Notes under the pieces: generated by a model
Database searches by the model: none
Told to the model about the DNA's origin: nothing
Seen by the model: the letters and a program-made list of their open reading frames with translations, nothing else
Shown: positions 25,171 through 34,000 of the stretch, one piece after another
Numbering within the stretch: position 1 is the first letter of the stretch
Layout: each line of letters opens with the position of its first letter
Program-made: the position numbers and the translations under genes
Origin: Pseudomonas parakoreensis
Lineage (GTDB): Bacteria > Pseudomonadota > Gammaproteobacteria > Pseudomonadales > Pseudomonadaceae
Direction of reading: 5' to 3'
Length of the DNA: 64,000 nucleotides
Assembly (NCBI RefSeq): GCF_021602155.1
Contig: NZ_BQHY01000023.1
Coordinates: 1 to 64,000 of the forward strand

Positions 25171-25268
25171 CCCCTTCGCGAGCAGGCTCGCTCCCACAGG
25201 TTCCTGTGGTTGCCACAGATTGTGTGAACACCTCAAAACCCTGTGGGAGCGAGCCTGCTCGCGAAAAG
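25171..25268. repeat. REPIN-like inverted repeat, family B (GCGAGCCTGCTCGC arm)
   Basis: Opposed arms CCTTCGCGAGCAGGCTCGCT and complement about 45 bases apart, between the convergent ung and AbrB-like genes. Confidence 0.85.
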
Positions 25269-25280
25269 GGCGGCGCGGTA

Positions 25281-26315
25281 TTATTCGGGATTACGATTCC
25301 AATACTTGAACAACGGCTCCGCCAGAAACAGCACAAACAACAGCCGCATCACTTGCATCGCCGTCACCAGCGGCACCGACAGTTGCAGGGTTTCCGCCGT
25401 CAGACTCATTTCGGCAATGCCGCCGGGCATCATGCCCAACGTCAGCGAACGCAGATCCAGATGGGTCAGTGCACTCAAGCCCAGTGCCGCCAGGGTGGCG
25501 ATCAACATGGTCAACGCCGTGCCGATCAACGTACGCCCCATGAATGACGGCGCGCGCCGGAAGAACTGTCGATTGAAGTGACAGCCCAGTCCGCTGCCGA
25601 TCAGCCACTGGCCGATCTGGCTGCCTCCGTCCGGCAGGCCAATGTGCAAATCCCAGGTAATGCTCACCGTGGCGCTGACCAGCAACGGGCCGAACAGCCA
25701 CGGATTGGGTTGACGCAAACGCTGCCAGAGCCAGGCGAGCAGGGCGCCTGTGGGAAACAGAATCGCCAGCCAACGCCAATCGACGTTGCCGGTGTGGGAA
25801 ATTGGCGTGCCGTCGCCCAGCAGATACTTGAACGCGGCCGGCACGCACAGCACCACCACCAGCACCCGCAGACTCTGCCCGGCCGCGACATGGCTGAGCA
25901 GCGCACCGTTGCGCGCGCCGAGATTGACCATCTCCCCGGAGCCGCCGGGCATGCTCGAGAAAAACGCCGTGGCGCGATCTTCGCCGGTGCGGCGCATCAG
26001 CCACACGCCGACCACCGCCGAGAGGCTGGTAACCAGTGCACCGAAGAAAATCAGACCGAAGTGACTGAGTACCTGCTCCATCACCAGCGGGGTGAAGTGC
26101 AGGCCGATGCCGATGCCGACAATCCATTGCCCGCATTTGCGCCCGCCGGGGATTTCCGTAAGTTGCCACGGGGTCAGGCAGCGCACCAGGATGATCGCCA
26201 GCAACGAGCCGACCATCCACGGTAGCGGCCAGCCGATCTGGCTGGCGATAAAACCGCCAAGCAGACCGACCAGCGGGGTAGCCCACCAGCTTCTGAGGGA
26301 CGAACGATCAGACAT
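25281..26315 (-). CDS. AbrB-family membrane protein (putative transporter/regulator)
   Basis: A 344-residue protein with about ten helices in two similar halves. GGSGEMVNLGARNG in the first half and MMPGGIAEMSLTAETL in the second are the duplicated PGG-E motif of the AbrB (YdcZ-unrelated, PF05145) family, named for E. coli AbrB. Transport has been proposed but not shown. Its ATG overlaps the tctA stop codon (ATGTCTGA), so translation is probably coupled to tctA. It is the last gene of the tricarboxylate operon. Confidence 0.85.
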   Translation of the reverse strand: MSDRSSLRSWWATPLVGLLGGFIASQIGWPLPWMVGSLLAIILVRCLTPWQLTEIPGGRKCGQWIVGIGIGLHFTPLVMEQVLSHFGLIFFGALVTSLSAVVGVWLMRRTGEDRATAFFSSMPGGSGEMVNLGARNGALLSHVAAGQSLRVLVVVLCVPAAFKYLLGDGTPISHTGNVDWRWLAILFPTGALLAWLWQRLRQPNPWLFGPLLVSATVSITWDLHIGLPDGGSQIGQWLIGSGLGCHFNRQFFRRAPSFMGRTLIGTALTMLIATLAALGLSALTHLDLRSLTLGMMPGGIAEMSLTAETLQLSVPLVTAMQVMRLLFVLFLAEPLFKYWNRNPE

Positions 26316-27822
26316 CGGCGATGGTGCGTTGCGCTGCCGCACGTTTGCGCCAGATGCGGATGATCGGCATCAGCAGCATGATCCCAGTCAGTACCCAGAC
26401 GCCGAGCGTGATCGGGCTCGACCAGAGGATTTCCAGCGCACCGTTGGAGATCGACAGGGCGCGACGCAGGTTCTGCTCCATCAGTTCGCCAAGGATGAAG
26501 CCCAGCAACAGCGGCGACAGCGGGAAGTCCAGCTTGCGCAGGATGTAGCCGAAGATGCCGATACCGATCATCAGAAACAGGTCGAACGTGGTGGCATGCA
26601 CCGCATACACGCCAATCCCGGTAATGATGGCGATGACGGGCACCAACGCCCAGTTCGGCACGGCGAGGATGCGGGTGAAGATGCGGATCATCGGGATGTT
26701 GAGGATCACCAGCATGACGTTGGCGATGAACAACGAAGCGATCAGGCCCCAGACGATGTCCGGTTGCTGTTGGAACAGCAGCGGCCCCGGAGTGATGTTG
26801 TACAGCGACAGGGCGCCGATCATCACCGCCGTGGTGCCCGAACCGGGAACGCCGAGGGTCAGCATCGGCACCAGTGCACCGCAGGCGGCACCGCCAATGG
26901 CGGTTTCCGGCGCGGCGAGGCCACGGGCATCACCCTCACCGAACTTGCCGCTGGCGCCGGCGATGCGTTTCTCGGTCATGTAGGCCACGGCACTGGCGAG
27001 GGTCGCGCCGGCACCGGGCAACACGCCCATGATGAAACCCAGCACGCCGCAGCGGACGTTGACCACGAATACCGAAGCCGCTTCCTTGAAGTTGAACATC
27101 ATCCGGCCGGTGGCTTTCACCGCTTCCTGGCCGTGGTGGGTTTTTTCCAGCAGCAGGAGAATTTCGCTGATGGAAAACAGGCCCAGCACCAGCACCACGA
27201 ACTGAATGCCGTCGGTCAGGTGAATGTTGTCGCCAGTGAAACGGTACACGCCGCTGTTGGCGTCGATGCCGACGGTTGACAGGAACAGGCCGATCAGCGC
27301 CGCGATAAACGTCTTCAGCGGACGATCACCGGCCATGCCGCCAAGGCAGACAATCGCGAACACCATCAGTACGAAGTATTCCGCCGGGCCGAAAGCAATC
27401 GCCCATTTCGCCAGCAGCGGGGCGAACAGCACCATGCCGCAGGTGGCAATGAATGCACCGATGAACGAACTCCATGCCGACAACGACAGCGCCACACCGG
27501 CCAGACCTTTGCGGGCCATCGGGTAACCGTCGAGGGTGGTCATCACGGTGGAGGCTTCGCCTGGAATGTTCAGCAGGATCGAGCTGATCCGCCCGCCGTA
27601 TTCGCAGCCCAGATACACCGCCGCCAACAGAATCAGCGCCGACTCCGGCGGCAGGCCAAGGGCGAATGCGATCGGGATCAGCAGTGCCACACCGTTGATC
27701 GGACCCAGGCCCGGCAACAGGCCGACAACAGTGCCGATCAGTGTGCCGCACAGCGCGGTCACCAGGTTGTAGGGGCTCAGCGCAACGCCAAAACCCTGAC
27801 CCAAATAGCCAAGAGTATCCAT
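26308..27822 (-). CDS. tctA: Tripartite tricarboxylate transporter, large membrane subunit TctA
   Basis: A 504-residue protein with about 11-12 helices. The family motifs GLLPGLGPINGVALLIPIAF near the start and GVLPGAGATLASAVAYMTEK in the middle are intact. TctA forms the transport channel for citrate or other tricarboxylates with TctB and the periplasmic binder TctC. Its ATG starts one base after the tctB stop codon (TGATATG), so the two are translationally linked. It overlaps the AbrB-like gene at the other end. Confidence 0.93.
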   Translation of the reverse strand: MDTLGYLGQGFGVALSPYNLVTALCGTLIGTVVGLLPGLGPINGVALLIPIAFALGLPPESALILLAAVYLGCEYGGRISSILLNIPGEASTVMTTLDGYPMARKGLAGVALSLSAWSSFIGAFIATCGMVLFAPLLAKWAIAFGPAEYFVLMVFAIVCLGGMAGDRPLKTFIAALIGLFLSTVGIDANSGVYRFTGDNIHLTDGIQFVVLVLGLFSISEILLLLEKTHHGQEAVKATGRMMFNFKEAASVFVVNVRCGVLGFIMGVLPGAGATLASAVAYMTEKRIAGASGKFGEGDARGLAAPETAIGGAACGALVPMLTLGVPGSGTTAVMIGALSLYNITPGPLLFQQQPDIVWGLIASLFIANVMLVILNIPMIRIFTRILAVPNWALVPVIAIITGIGVYAVHATTFDLFLMIGIGIFGYILRKLDFPLSPLLLGFILGELMEQNLRRALSISNGALEILWSSPITLGVWVLTGIMLLMPIIRIWRKRAAAQRTIADV

Positions 27823-27823
27823 A

Positions 27824-28282
27824 TCAGTTCTCCAGAACGCTGAGCAGGCCAAGGGGCAGCGGAACGTCCATCAAACGGTCGAACAGCAGGTAAAGACCGA
27901 TGGCCATCAGGCTGATGATCGCCACGCTCGGCAACCAGCGACCGCCGTACAGGCGTGCCATCGGGATGCCGGTGATGACGCTGGCGATGATGAAACCCAG
28001 CGATTCAAATGTGCCGGCGAACACCAACAGCAGAACGACGCAGATGCCGATCTTGATCAGGGTTTCGCGATCCAGCGGCGGTTCGTCCGCGCTGTGTTTG
28101 ATGGGGGCCGGGCGGAACACCATGTACAGCAGCGCCAGGCCCATCAGGCCGAGCATCAGCAGGGGAAAGGCACGCGGGCCGACCGGTTCATAAGAAAAAG
28201 CCGCTTGATACGGCCACGCCATCAGCGCCAGGCCGACGCAGGCCAGCAATAGCACCGAGGCGAAAATGCGTTGTAAGAGCAT
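27824..28282 (-). CDS. tctB: Tripartite tricarboxylate transporter, small membrane subunit TctB
   Basis: A 152-residue, four-helix membrane protein between tctC and tctA. The segment YEPVGPRAFPLLMLGLMG is the TctB family signature. Small TctB subunits are poorly conserved, so the call leans on position and topology as well as on this motif. It starts 58 bases after the tctC stop. Confidence 0.9.
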   Translation of the reverse strand: MLLQRIFASVLLLACVGLALMAWPYQAAFSYEPVGPRAFPLLMLGLMGLALLYMVFRPAPIKHSADEPPLDRETLIKIGICVVLLLVFAGTFESLGFIIASVITGIPMARLYGGRWLPSVAIISLMAIGLYLLFDRLMDVPLPLGLLSVLEN

Positions 28283-28340
28283 GGGAAACTCCTGTGCCGA
28301 GGCCTCGATGCGCGAGGCCGCAGCCGCTAGACAGAGACGA

Positions 28341-29318
28341 TCACTGAATCAGGCCGAACTCTTTGGCCAGCACCTTGTAGTCCGCCACCTGCTTCTTCAC
28401 GTAGGTGTCCAGCTCCGGGCCGGTCATGGCGAACGGGAACAGTTCACGCTGATCGCGCAGCTTGGCGAAGTCGTCCGAGGCCAGCAGTTTGTCGAAGGCG
28501 TCTTTCCACCAGGCGTAGTCTTCGTCGCTGACTTTTGGCCCGAGGTAGAAACCGCGAACCACTGGCCAGACGATGTCGTAACCCTGCTCGCGGGCGGTCG
28601 GGATGTCTTTCATTTCCGGCTCGTCGAGGCGTTTGTCGGCAAATACTGCCAACAGGCGCATGTCACCGCTCTGGATGTGCGGCATGGAGTCGGAAATGTC
28701 GGTGCTGCCGACCTGGATGTGCCCGCCAAGCAGCGCGGTGGCAATTTCGCCGCCACCTTCGAGGGCGACGTAACGCAGGTCACGCGGGTTGATCCCGGCA
28801 GCCTTGGCGATCAGAGCGGTTTGCATCCAGTCCTGGCTGCCGACGGTGCCGCCGGAGCCGATGACCACCGAGCTCGGATCTTTCTTCAAGGCTTTGACGA
28901 GATCGTCGAGGGTCTTGTAGGGCGAATCGCTTTTCACCGCGATGGCGCCGTAGCTGGTGCCGACGGCTGCGAGCCAGCGCACATTGGTTTCATCGAAACG
29001 GCCGAACTTGCCTTGCGCCAGGTTCAGCAGCGAACCGCTGGACCACGCCACCAGCGTGCCCGCATCGGCCGGACGCTGAGCGACGACCGCGTTGTACGCC
29101 ACCGCGCCGACACCGCCGGGCATGTAGGTCACACGCATCGGCTTGGTCAGCAGTTTTTCATTGACCAGCGCGCTCTGCGCCAGTTTGCAGGTCAGGTCGA
29201 AACCGCCGCCGGGGGAGGCCGGGGCGATGCATTCCGGGCGCTTCGGTTCGGCCATCAGTTGGCCGGCGAACAGCATGACGCCAGCGGCCAGAGCAACTTT
29301 ACGCAGTGATAAGTTCAT
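28341..29318 (-). CDS. tctC: Tripartite tricarboxylate transporter substrate-binding protein TctC
   Basis: A 325-residue periplasmic protein; the ATG at 29318 follows GGAGAAACCA. The signal peptide ends LMA-EP (about residue 23). The Bug/TctC family features are the PASPGGGFDLTC binding-loop motif, the AYNAVVAQRPADAGTL block and the GSGGTVGSQDWM region. It should bind citrate or a related tricarboxylate and deliver it to TctAB. The porin gene opdH lies just upstream. Confidence 0.92.
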   Translation of the reverse strand: MNLSLRKVALAAGVMLFAGQLMAEPKRPECIAPASPGGGFDLTCKLAQSALVNEKLLTKPMRVTYMPGGVGAVAYNAVVAQRPADAGTLVAWSSGSLLNLAQGKFGRFDETNVRWLAAVGTSYGAIAVKSDSPYKTLDDLVKALKKDPSSVVIGSGGTVGSQDWMQTALIAKAAGINPRDLRYVALEGGGEIATALLGGHIQVGSTDISDSMPHIQSGDMRLLAVFADKRLDEPEMKDIPTAREQGYDIVWPVVRGFYLGPKVSDEDYAWWKDAFDKLLASDDFAKLRDQRELFPFAMTGPELDTYVKKQVADYKVLAKEFGLIQ

Positions 29319-29349
29319 TGGTTTCTCCACGGTCTTCTTGTTGTAGGGC

Positions 29350-29390
29350 TTTTTGCAGGAGCTGCCGCAGGCTGCGATCTTTTGATCTTC
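29350..29390. repeat. Single family-A REP arm
   Basis: One arm, CAGGAGCTGCCGCAGGCTGC followed by GATCTTTTGATCTT, with no partner, located between opdH and tctC inside the operon. Such singletons may affect mRNA stability between the two genes. Confidence 0.75.
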
Positions 29391-29412
29391 CAACCCGCAG
29401 CATTTCAATCAA

Positions 29413-30705
29413 TTACCAAAGGGCAACGCTATAGCTCACCAGCAGACGCACTTCATCGGCATCGCGAGCGGAGTAGTTGGAACGGTAGGTGGCATTACGC
29501 AGGCGGACGGCAACGTCCTTCAAGGCGCCGCTTTGTACTACATATTTGATCTCGGTGTTGCGCTCCCACTCTTTGCCTTCATCGCCGTTCTTGAGCTTGA
29601 TGTTGTCACCGCTCAGGTAACGACTCATGAACGACAGGCCGGGGATGCCGAGGCGCGCAAAGTCGAAGTCGTAACGCGCCTGCCAGGAGCGTTCTTCGGC
29701 GCCGGCGAAGTCGTTGATCTGCACGAAGTTGACCAGATACGGGTCGCTGCCATCGACATACGGGAAGGCGCTGTCGCCGGACATGTGCTGATAACCGGCG
29801 GTGAATTTGTGGCCGCTCAGGGCATAGCTGACCAGGCCATTGAGCGAGCGGTTGTCGATCTCGCCACCACGGGCCGCGCCCTGATCGTCACTGACCGCAA
29901 AACGCAGGTCGGTGGCGAATGTGCCCGGGCCCATCGGCCGCGAGGCGACCAGGCCGAAGAAATGCTGGTTGTAGACTTCGTCGAGTTGGGCGAAGTGGTA
30001 ACTGCCGGTGATCTTGTCGGTGAACTTGTAGTCCACGCCGGCAAAATCGAAATGCTTGCCGGCCACGGTTCCAGCGAAACGGCTGTTCTTGTTGTTGAGG
30101 GCAATGTCCTCGAAATCGGTGCTGTCGCGATCCTTGGCTTTCTCCAGACGCCCGCCGGTGAAGGTCAGGTTCTTGATCTCTTTGGAGGTCAGCAAACCGC
30201 CCTCGAAGGTCTGCGGCAGGATGCGCCCGTCGTTCGGTTTGAGGATCGGCAATTCAGGCATCAGGCTGCCGATTTTCAGTTCGGTGGCGGAGATTTTAAC
30301 TTTGCCGGTCAGGCCGACCTTGGAATATTCGTCCGCGGCGCGCCCGTCATCGTGGGTCGGCAACAGGCCGGTGCCGGTGCGATCCGGGCTCGAATCAAGT
30401 TTGACCCCCAACATGCCCAGCGCATCGACACCGAACCCCACGGTGCCGTCGGTGTAACCCGATTGCAGGTTGAGCATGAAACCCTGGGCCCATTCATCCC
30501 GCTTGCTTTGCTGGGCGCTGGTGCCGTCGCGAAAGTCACGGTTGAAGTACATGTTGCGGGTTTCGAAGGTGGCGGAACTGTCTTTGATGAAGTCGGCGTA
30601 GCTCAGCGGTGAAAAACCGGCGAGGGCGGCGGCACTGGCGAGGGCGGTGTGGCTGAAACGCAAAGGGCGAGCGGGCGTGAAAGCCTTGGTCTGCAAGGAC
30701 GGCAT
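29413..30705 (-). CDS. opdH: OprD-family outer-membrane porin, probable tricarboxylate porin OpdH
   Basis: A 430-residue outer-membrane porin. A signal peptide ends near YADF (residue 38). The mature protein starts with the OprD-type stretch DSSATFETRNMYFNRDFRD, continues through alternating beta strands and ends in a hydrophobic residue (SVALW), as expected for BAM recognition. OpdH takes up tricarboxylates such as cis-aconitate in P. aeruginosa. Its position directly before tctCBA and divergent from tctDE gives the substrate. Confidence 0.9.
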   Translation of the reverse strand: MPSLQTKAFTPARPLRFSHTALASAAALAGFSPLSYADFIKDSSATFETRNMYFNRDFRDGTSAQQSKRDEWAQGFMLNLQSGYTDGTVGFGVDALGMLGVKLDSSPDRTGTGLLPTHDDGRAADEYSKVGLTGKVKISATELKIGSLMPELPILKPNDGRILPQTFEGGLLTSKEIKNLTFTGGRLEKAKDRDSTDFEDIALNNKNSRFAGTVAGKHFDFAGVDYKFTDKITGSYHFAQLDEVYNQHFFGLVASRPMGPGTFATDLRFAVSDDQGAARGGEIDNRSLNGLVSYALSGHKFTAGYQHMSGDSAFPYVDGSDPYLVNFVQINDFAGAEERSWQARYDFDFARLGIPGLSFMSRYLSGDNIKLKNGDEGKEWERNTEIKYVVQSGALKDVAVRLRNATYRSNYSARDADEVRLLVSYSVALW

Positions 30706-30942
30706 GCGCGGTGTACTCCGTTTATTGTTCTTATTGGTCGAAAACGCTTCGTGGCGTTTTTCGTAGCGCTGTGTGGCAGCAGCGACGGCAGTCGAAACTG
30801 TCCGTGACCGGACTCTAACGGCCTAACCTTTCGCTAACCTTTCAGCTGGATTTCGCGGTTTTCGGGCTTCACAGTGGCGGTTGCGGCTGTAAACTCCGCG
30901 GCAAAGAATGGCGTCGGCCATCCCTGAATGAGGTAAGGATCC

Positions 30943-31614
30943 ATGCGTGTTCTGCTCGTCGAAGACCATTTGCAGCTGGCCGAAAGCGTCGCCCAGGCGC
31001 TCAAGAGCACCGGTCTGACCGTGGACGTGCTGCACGATGGCGTGGCCGCCGACCTGGCGCTGGGCAGCGAGGAATACGCGATGGCGATCCTCGATGTCGG
31101 CCTGCCGCGCATGGACGGGTTCGAGGTGCTGGCGCGCCTGCGCGCACGCGGCAAGAACCTGCCGGTGCTGATGCTGACGGCGCGCAGCGATGTGAAGGAC
31201 CGCGTACACGGCTTGAATCTCGGCGCTGACGATTACCTCGCCAAACCGTTCGAACTGAGCGAACTCGAAGCGCGGGTCAAAGCCCTGCTGCGACGCAGTG
31301 TGCTCGGCGGCGAACGCCAGCAGCGTTGCGGCGTGCTGGCCTACGATCTCGACACCCGACGTTTCAGCCTCGGCGAAGAATTGCTGACCCTGACCTCTCG
31401 CGAACAGGCTGTGCTCGAAGCATTGATCGCCCGCCCGGGACGGGTGATGAGCAAGGAGCAACTCGCCGCGCAGGTGTTCGGGCTCGACGAAGAAGCCAGC
31501 CCCGACGCCATCGAAATCTACGTGCATCGCTTGCGCAAGAAACTCGACGGCCAGCCTGTGGCGATCGTGACTTTCCGTGGCCTCGGTTACCTGCTGGAAA
31601 GCCGCGATGCATAA
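30943..31614 (+). CDS. tctD: Response regulator TctD
   Basis: A 223-residue OmpR-type regulator. The receiver domain (1-115) has the acidic pocket E7/D8, the phosphorylation site D51 in LDVGLPRMDGF and K101. A winged-helix DNA-binding domain (about 130-220) follows. TctD controls tricarboxylate uptake genes in other Gammaproteobacteria, and here it faces opdH-tctCBA across 237 bases. Its stop codon overlaps the tctE start. Confidence 0.92.
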   Translation: MRVLLVEDHLQLAESVAQALKSTGLTVDVLHDGVAADLALGSEEYAMAILDVGLPRMDGFEVLARLRARGKNLPVLMLTARSDVKDRVHGLNLGADDYLAKPFELSELEARVKALLRRSVLGGERQQRCGVLAYDLDTRRFSLGEELLTLTSREQAVLEALIARPGRVMSKEQLAAQVFGLDEEASPDAIEIYVHRLRKKLDGQPVAIVTFRGLGYLLESRDA

Positions 31615-32992
31615 GCCCAGCAGCCTGCGCTGGCGGTTGCTGTGGAACCTCGCGTTGTTGCTGGTGGTATTGATGCTCGCCAGTGGTTTGAGCGCGTACT
31701 GGAACGGACGCGAAGCTGCCGACACGGCTTACGACCGAACCCTGCTGGCCTCGGCGCGAACCATCGCCGCCGGCCTCTCGCAACGCGACGGTACGCTCAG
31801 CGCCGATGTGCCCTACGTGGCCCTCGATACTTTCGCCTACGACAGTGCCGGGCGGATCTATTACCAGGTCAACGACATCCACCAGAAGCTGATTTCCGGC
31901 TACGAAAACCTGCCCGGGCCGCCACCCGGTACGCCAAGAACCGACGATTACCCGGCGCTCGCGCGCTTCTACAACGCGACCTATCGCGGGCAGAACGTGC
32001 GCGTGGTCAGCCTGCTCAAAGCGGTCACCGAACCGAACATGAACGGCATGGCGGAAATCCGCGTCGCCGAAACCGATGAGGCGCGCGTCGCCATGGCGCG
32101 CAGTCTGGCGGCCGATACGCTGTTGCGTCTGGGCATGCTCGCGATCGGCGCATTGTTGCTGGTGTGGTTCGCGGTGAGTGCTGCGCTGCGCCCGCTGGAA
32201 CGTCTGCGCACCGCGGTGGAGGAGCGCCAGCCCGATGATTTGCGGCCGCTGCCGCTGGTGGAGGTGCAACATGAATTGTGGCCGCTGGTGCGCGCGCTCA
32301 ATCATTTCACCGAGCGTCTGCGTGGGCAGTTCGAGCGGCAGGCGCAGTTCATCGCCGATGCCGCTCACGAACTACGCACGCCACTGGCAGCATTGAAGGC
32401 ACGGCTGGAGTTGGGGCTGCGTTCCAGCGAGCCGGAAACCTGGCGCACGACCCTGGAGTCATCGGCGCAAAGCACTGACCGCCTGACCCATCTGGCCAAT
32501 CAACTGCTGTCGCTGGCACGGGTGGAAAACGGTGCCCGGGCGATTGCCGAGGGCGGCGCGCAATTATTGGATCTGAGTCAGTTGGCCCGCGAACTGGGCA
32601 TGGCCATGGCGCCTCTCGCCCACGCGCGCGGCGTCGCATTGGCGCTGGAGGCGGATGAACCGGTATGGCTGCGCGGCGAGCCGACGTTGCTCAATGAATT
32701 GTTGAGCAATCTGGTGGACAACGCCCTGGCGCATACGCCACCGGGCGGCAATGTGATTCTGCGGGTCGCGGCACCGGCGGTGCTTGAGGTTGAAGATGAC
32801 GGGCCGGGGATTCCGCTGGAGGAGCGTGACCGGGTGTTTGAACGCTTCTACCGGCGCAATCAACAGGTGGCGGGTTCAGGGTTGGGGCTGGCGATTGTCG
32901 GAGAGATCTGCCGGGCGCATCTGGCGCAGATCACCTTGCATGATGGCGAGCAGTCCGGTTTGAAGGTTCGGGTGAGTTTTATTGCCGGATAG
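31607..32992 (+). CDS. tctE: Sensor histidine kinase TctE
   Basis: A 461-residue kinase. An N-terminal membrane helix (about 12-30), a periplasmic sensor region (about 30-165, the 2CSK_N type) and a second helix (about 168-188) are followed by HAMP, the HisKA box ADAAHELRTPLAALKARLEL (phosphorylated His near residue 254) and an HATPase domain with NLVDNALAHTPPGG and DDGPGIP. The ATG lies inside the tctD stop region (8-base overlap). It should sense an external tricarboxylate and phosphorylate TctD. Confidence 0.92.
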   Translation: MHKPSSLRWRLLWNLALLLVVLMLASGLSAYWNGREAADTAYDRTLLASARTIAAGLSQRDGTLSADVPYVALDTFAYDSAGRIYYQVNDIHQKLISGYENLPGPPPGTPRTDDYPALARFYNATYRGQNVRVVSLLKAVTEPNMNGMAEIRVAETDEARVAMARSLAADTLLRLGMLAIGALLLVWFAVSAALRPLERLRTAVEERQPDDLRPLPLVEVQHELWPLVRALNHFTERLRGQFERQAQFIADAAHELRTPLAALKARLELGLRSSEPETWRTTLESSAQSTDRLTHLANQLLSLARVENGARAIAEGGAQLLDLSQLARELGMAMAPLAHARGVALALEADEPVWLRGEPTLLNELLSNLVDNALAHTPPGGNVILRVAAPAVLEVEDDGPGIPLEERDRVFERFYRRNQQVAGSGLGLAIVGEICRAHLAQITLHDGEQSGLKVRVSFIAG

Positions 32993-33002
32993 CAGCCGAG
33001 AT

Positions 33003-33145
33003 GGCTTTTGTGGCGAGGGCGCTTGCTCCCGCTCGGCTGCGCAGCAGTCGTGATCTCTGAGTGCAAGGTTTGCCTGATGAAGGGAGGCCGCCTGGTTTTG
33101 GGGCTGCTTCGCAGCCTAGCGGAGCAAGCTCCCTCGCCACAGGTC
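33003..33145. repeat. Inverted repeat, family D (GTGGCGAGGGAGCTTGCTCC type)
   Basis: An outer pair TTGTGGCGAGGG/CCCTCGCCACA with GCTTGCTCCC and GGAGCAAGCTCC arms, about 140 bases overall, with an additional GGCTGCGCAGCAG/GGCTGCTTCGCAGCC inner hairpin. This is a further REP-like class, degenerate on the left arm, between the convergent tctE and HDOD genes. Confidence 0.75.
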
Positions 33146-33965
33146 AGTAAAACATCGTCCGCGACTCTTCCAGATCTGCACACAATTGCTTGTTCTCCGG
33201 ATCGATCCCAAGCTTTCTGAATGCCGGCACACTGAGTGGGTCAATCCGTGAAATCGGATGATCGCTGTCCTTGTGGCAATACAGGCTCGCCACCTGCACC
33301 AGATCGACGTAATCGATCTGTGCCGAGTCGCGCTTGAAATCCAGATACAGCCCAGGCAGCTCCACCAATTGCTCGGGAAATTCCCAGACCCGCAACAGCT
33401 TGTCGCCCAGCAGCGGGTGAATGTGGTCGATCACATGATTGAGGCTGACCGGATCCGACAGCAGTTCGTAGTGATCTTCGGCGTAAGTCAGGATCGGCAG
33501 CACGCCGATCTGATGCACCAGTCCGCCCAGCGCTGCCTGATCAGGTTTGAGTTGGGTGTGGCGGCGGCACAGGGCGTAGCTGACGCCGGCGATTTCCAGG
33601 CTCTTGCGCCAGACTTCGCGCATCTTCTGTTCGACCACGTCGGAGCGGGCGTGGAAGATCTGTTCCATCACCAGCCCGATCGCCAGGTTGCTGCTGTAGT
33701 TCACCCCCAGCCGGGTGATCGCGGTGTGCAGGTCGGTGACTTCCTGGGTCGCACGCAGCAACGGGCTGTTGACCACTTTGATCAGGCGCGCCGACAGTGC
33801 CGTGTCGCGGCCAATGACTTTGCTCAGATCGCTGACGCTGATCTCCGGATCTTCGGCGGCCTTGCGAATTTGCAGGGCCACTTCCGGTAACGTTGGCAGA
33901 ACCAGGTCATCGTTATCGATGGCCTCAACCAAATCCTGTTGGACCTTATCCGCCAGCTCGCTCAT
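33144..33965 (-). CDS. HDOD-domain protein
   Basis: A 273-residue protein whose central 200 residues fit the HDOD domain (LPTLPEVALQIRKAAED, then RDTALSARLIKVVNSPLLRA, then LGGLVHQIGVLPIL). HDOD is related to HD phosphohydrolases but usually lacks the metal-binding HD pair, and such proteins act as signalling adaptors linked to c-di-GMP or chemotaxis. It is upstream of a family-D repeat and 35 bases downstream of ygfZ on the same strand, so probably in one operon with it. Confidence 0.88.
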   Translation of the reverse strand: MSELADKVQQDLVEAIDNDDLVLPTLPEVALQIRKAAEDPEISVSDLSKVIGRDTALSARLIKVVNSPLLRATQEVTDLHTAITRLGVNYSSNLAIGLVMEQIFHARSDVVEQKMREVWRKSLEIAGVSYALCRRHTQLKPDQAALGGLVHQIGVLPILTYAEDHYELLSDPVSLNHVIDHIHPLLGDKLLRVWEFPEQLVELPGLYLDFKRDSAQIDYVDLVQVASLYCHKDSDHPISRIDPLSVPAFRKLGIDPENKQLCADLEESRTMFY

Positions 33966-34000
33966 GTAGATTCTCTAGGGTGTTGCAACAAAAGCTGCGA

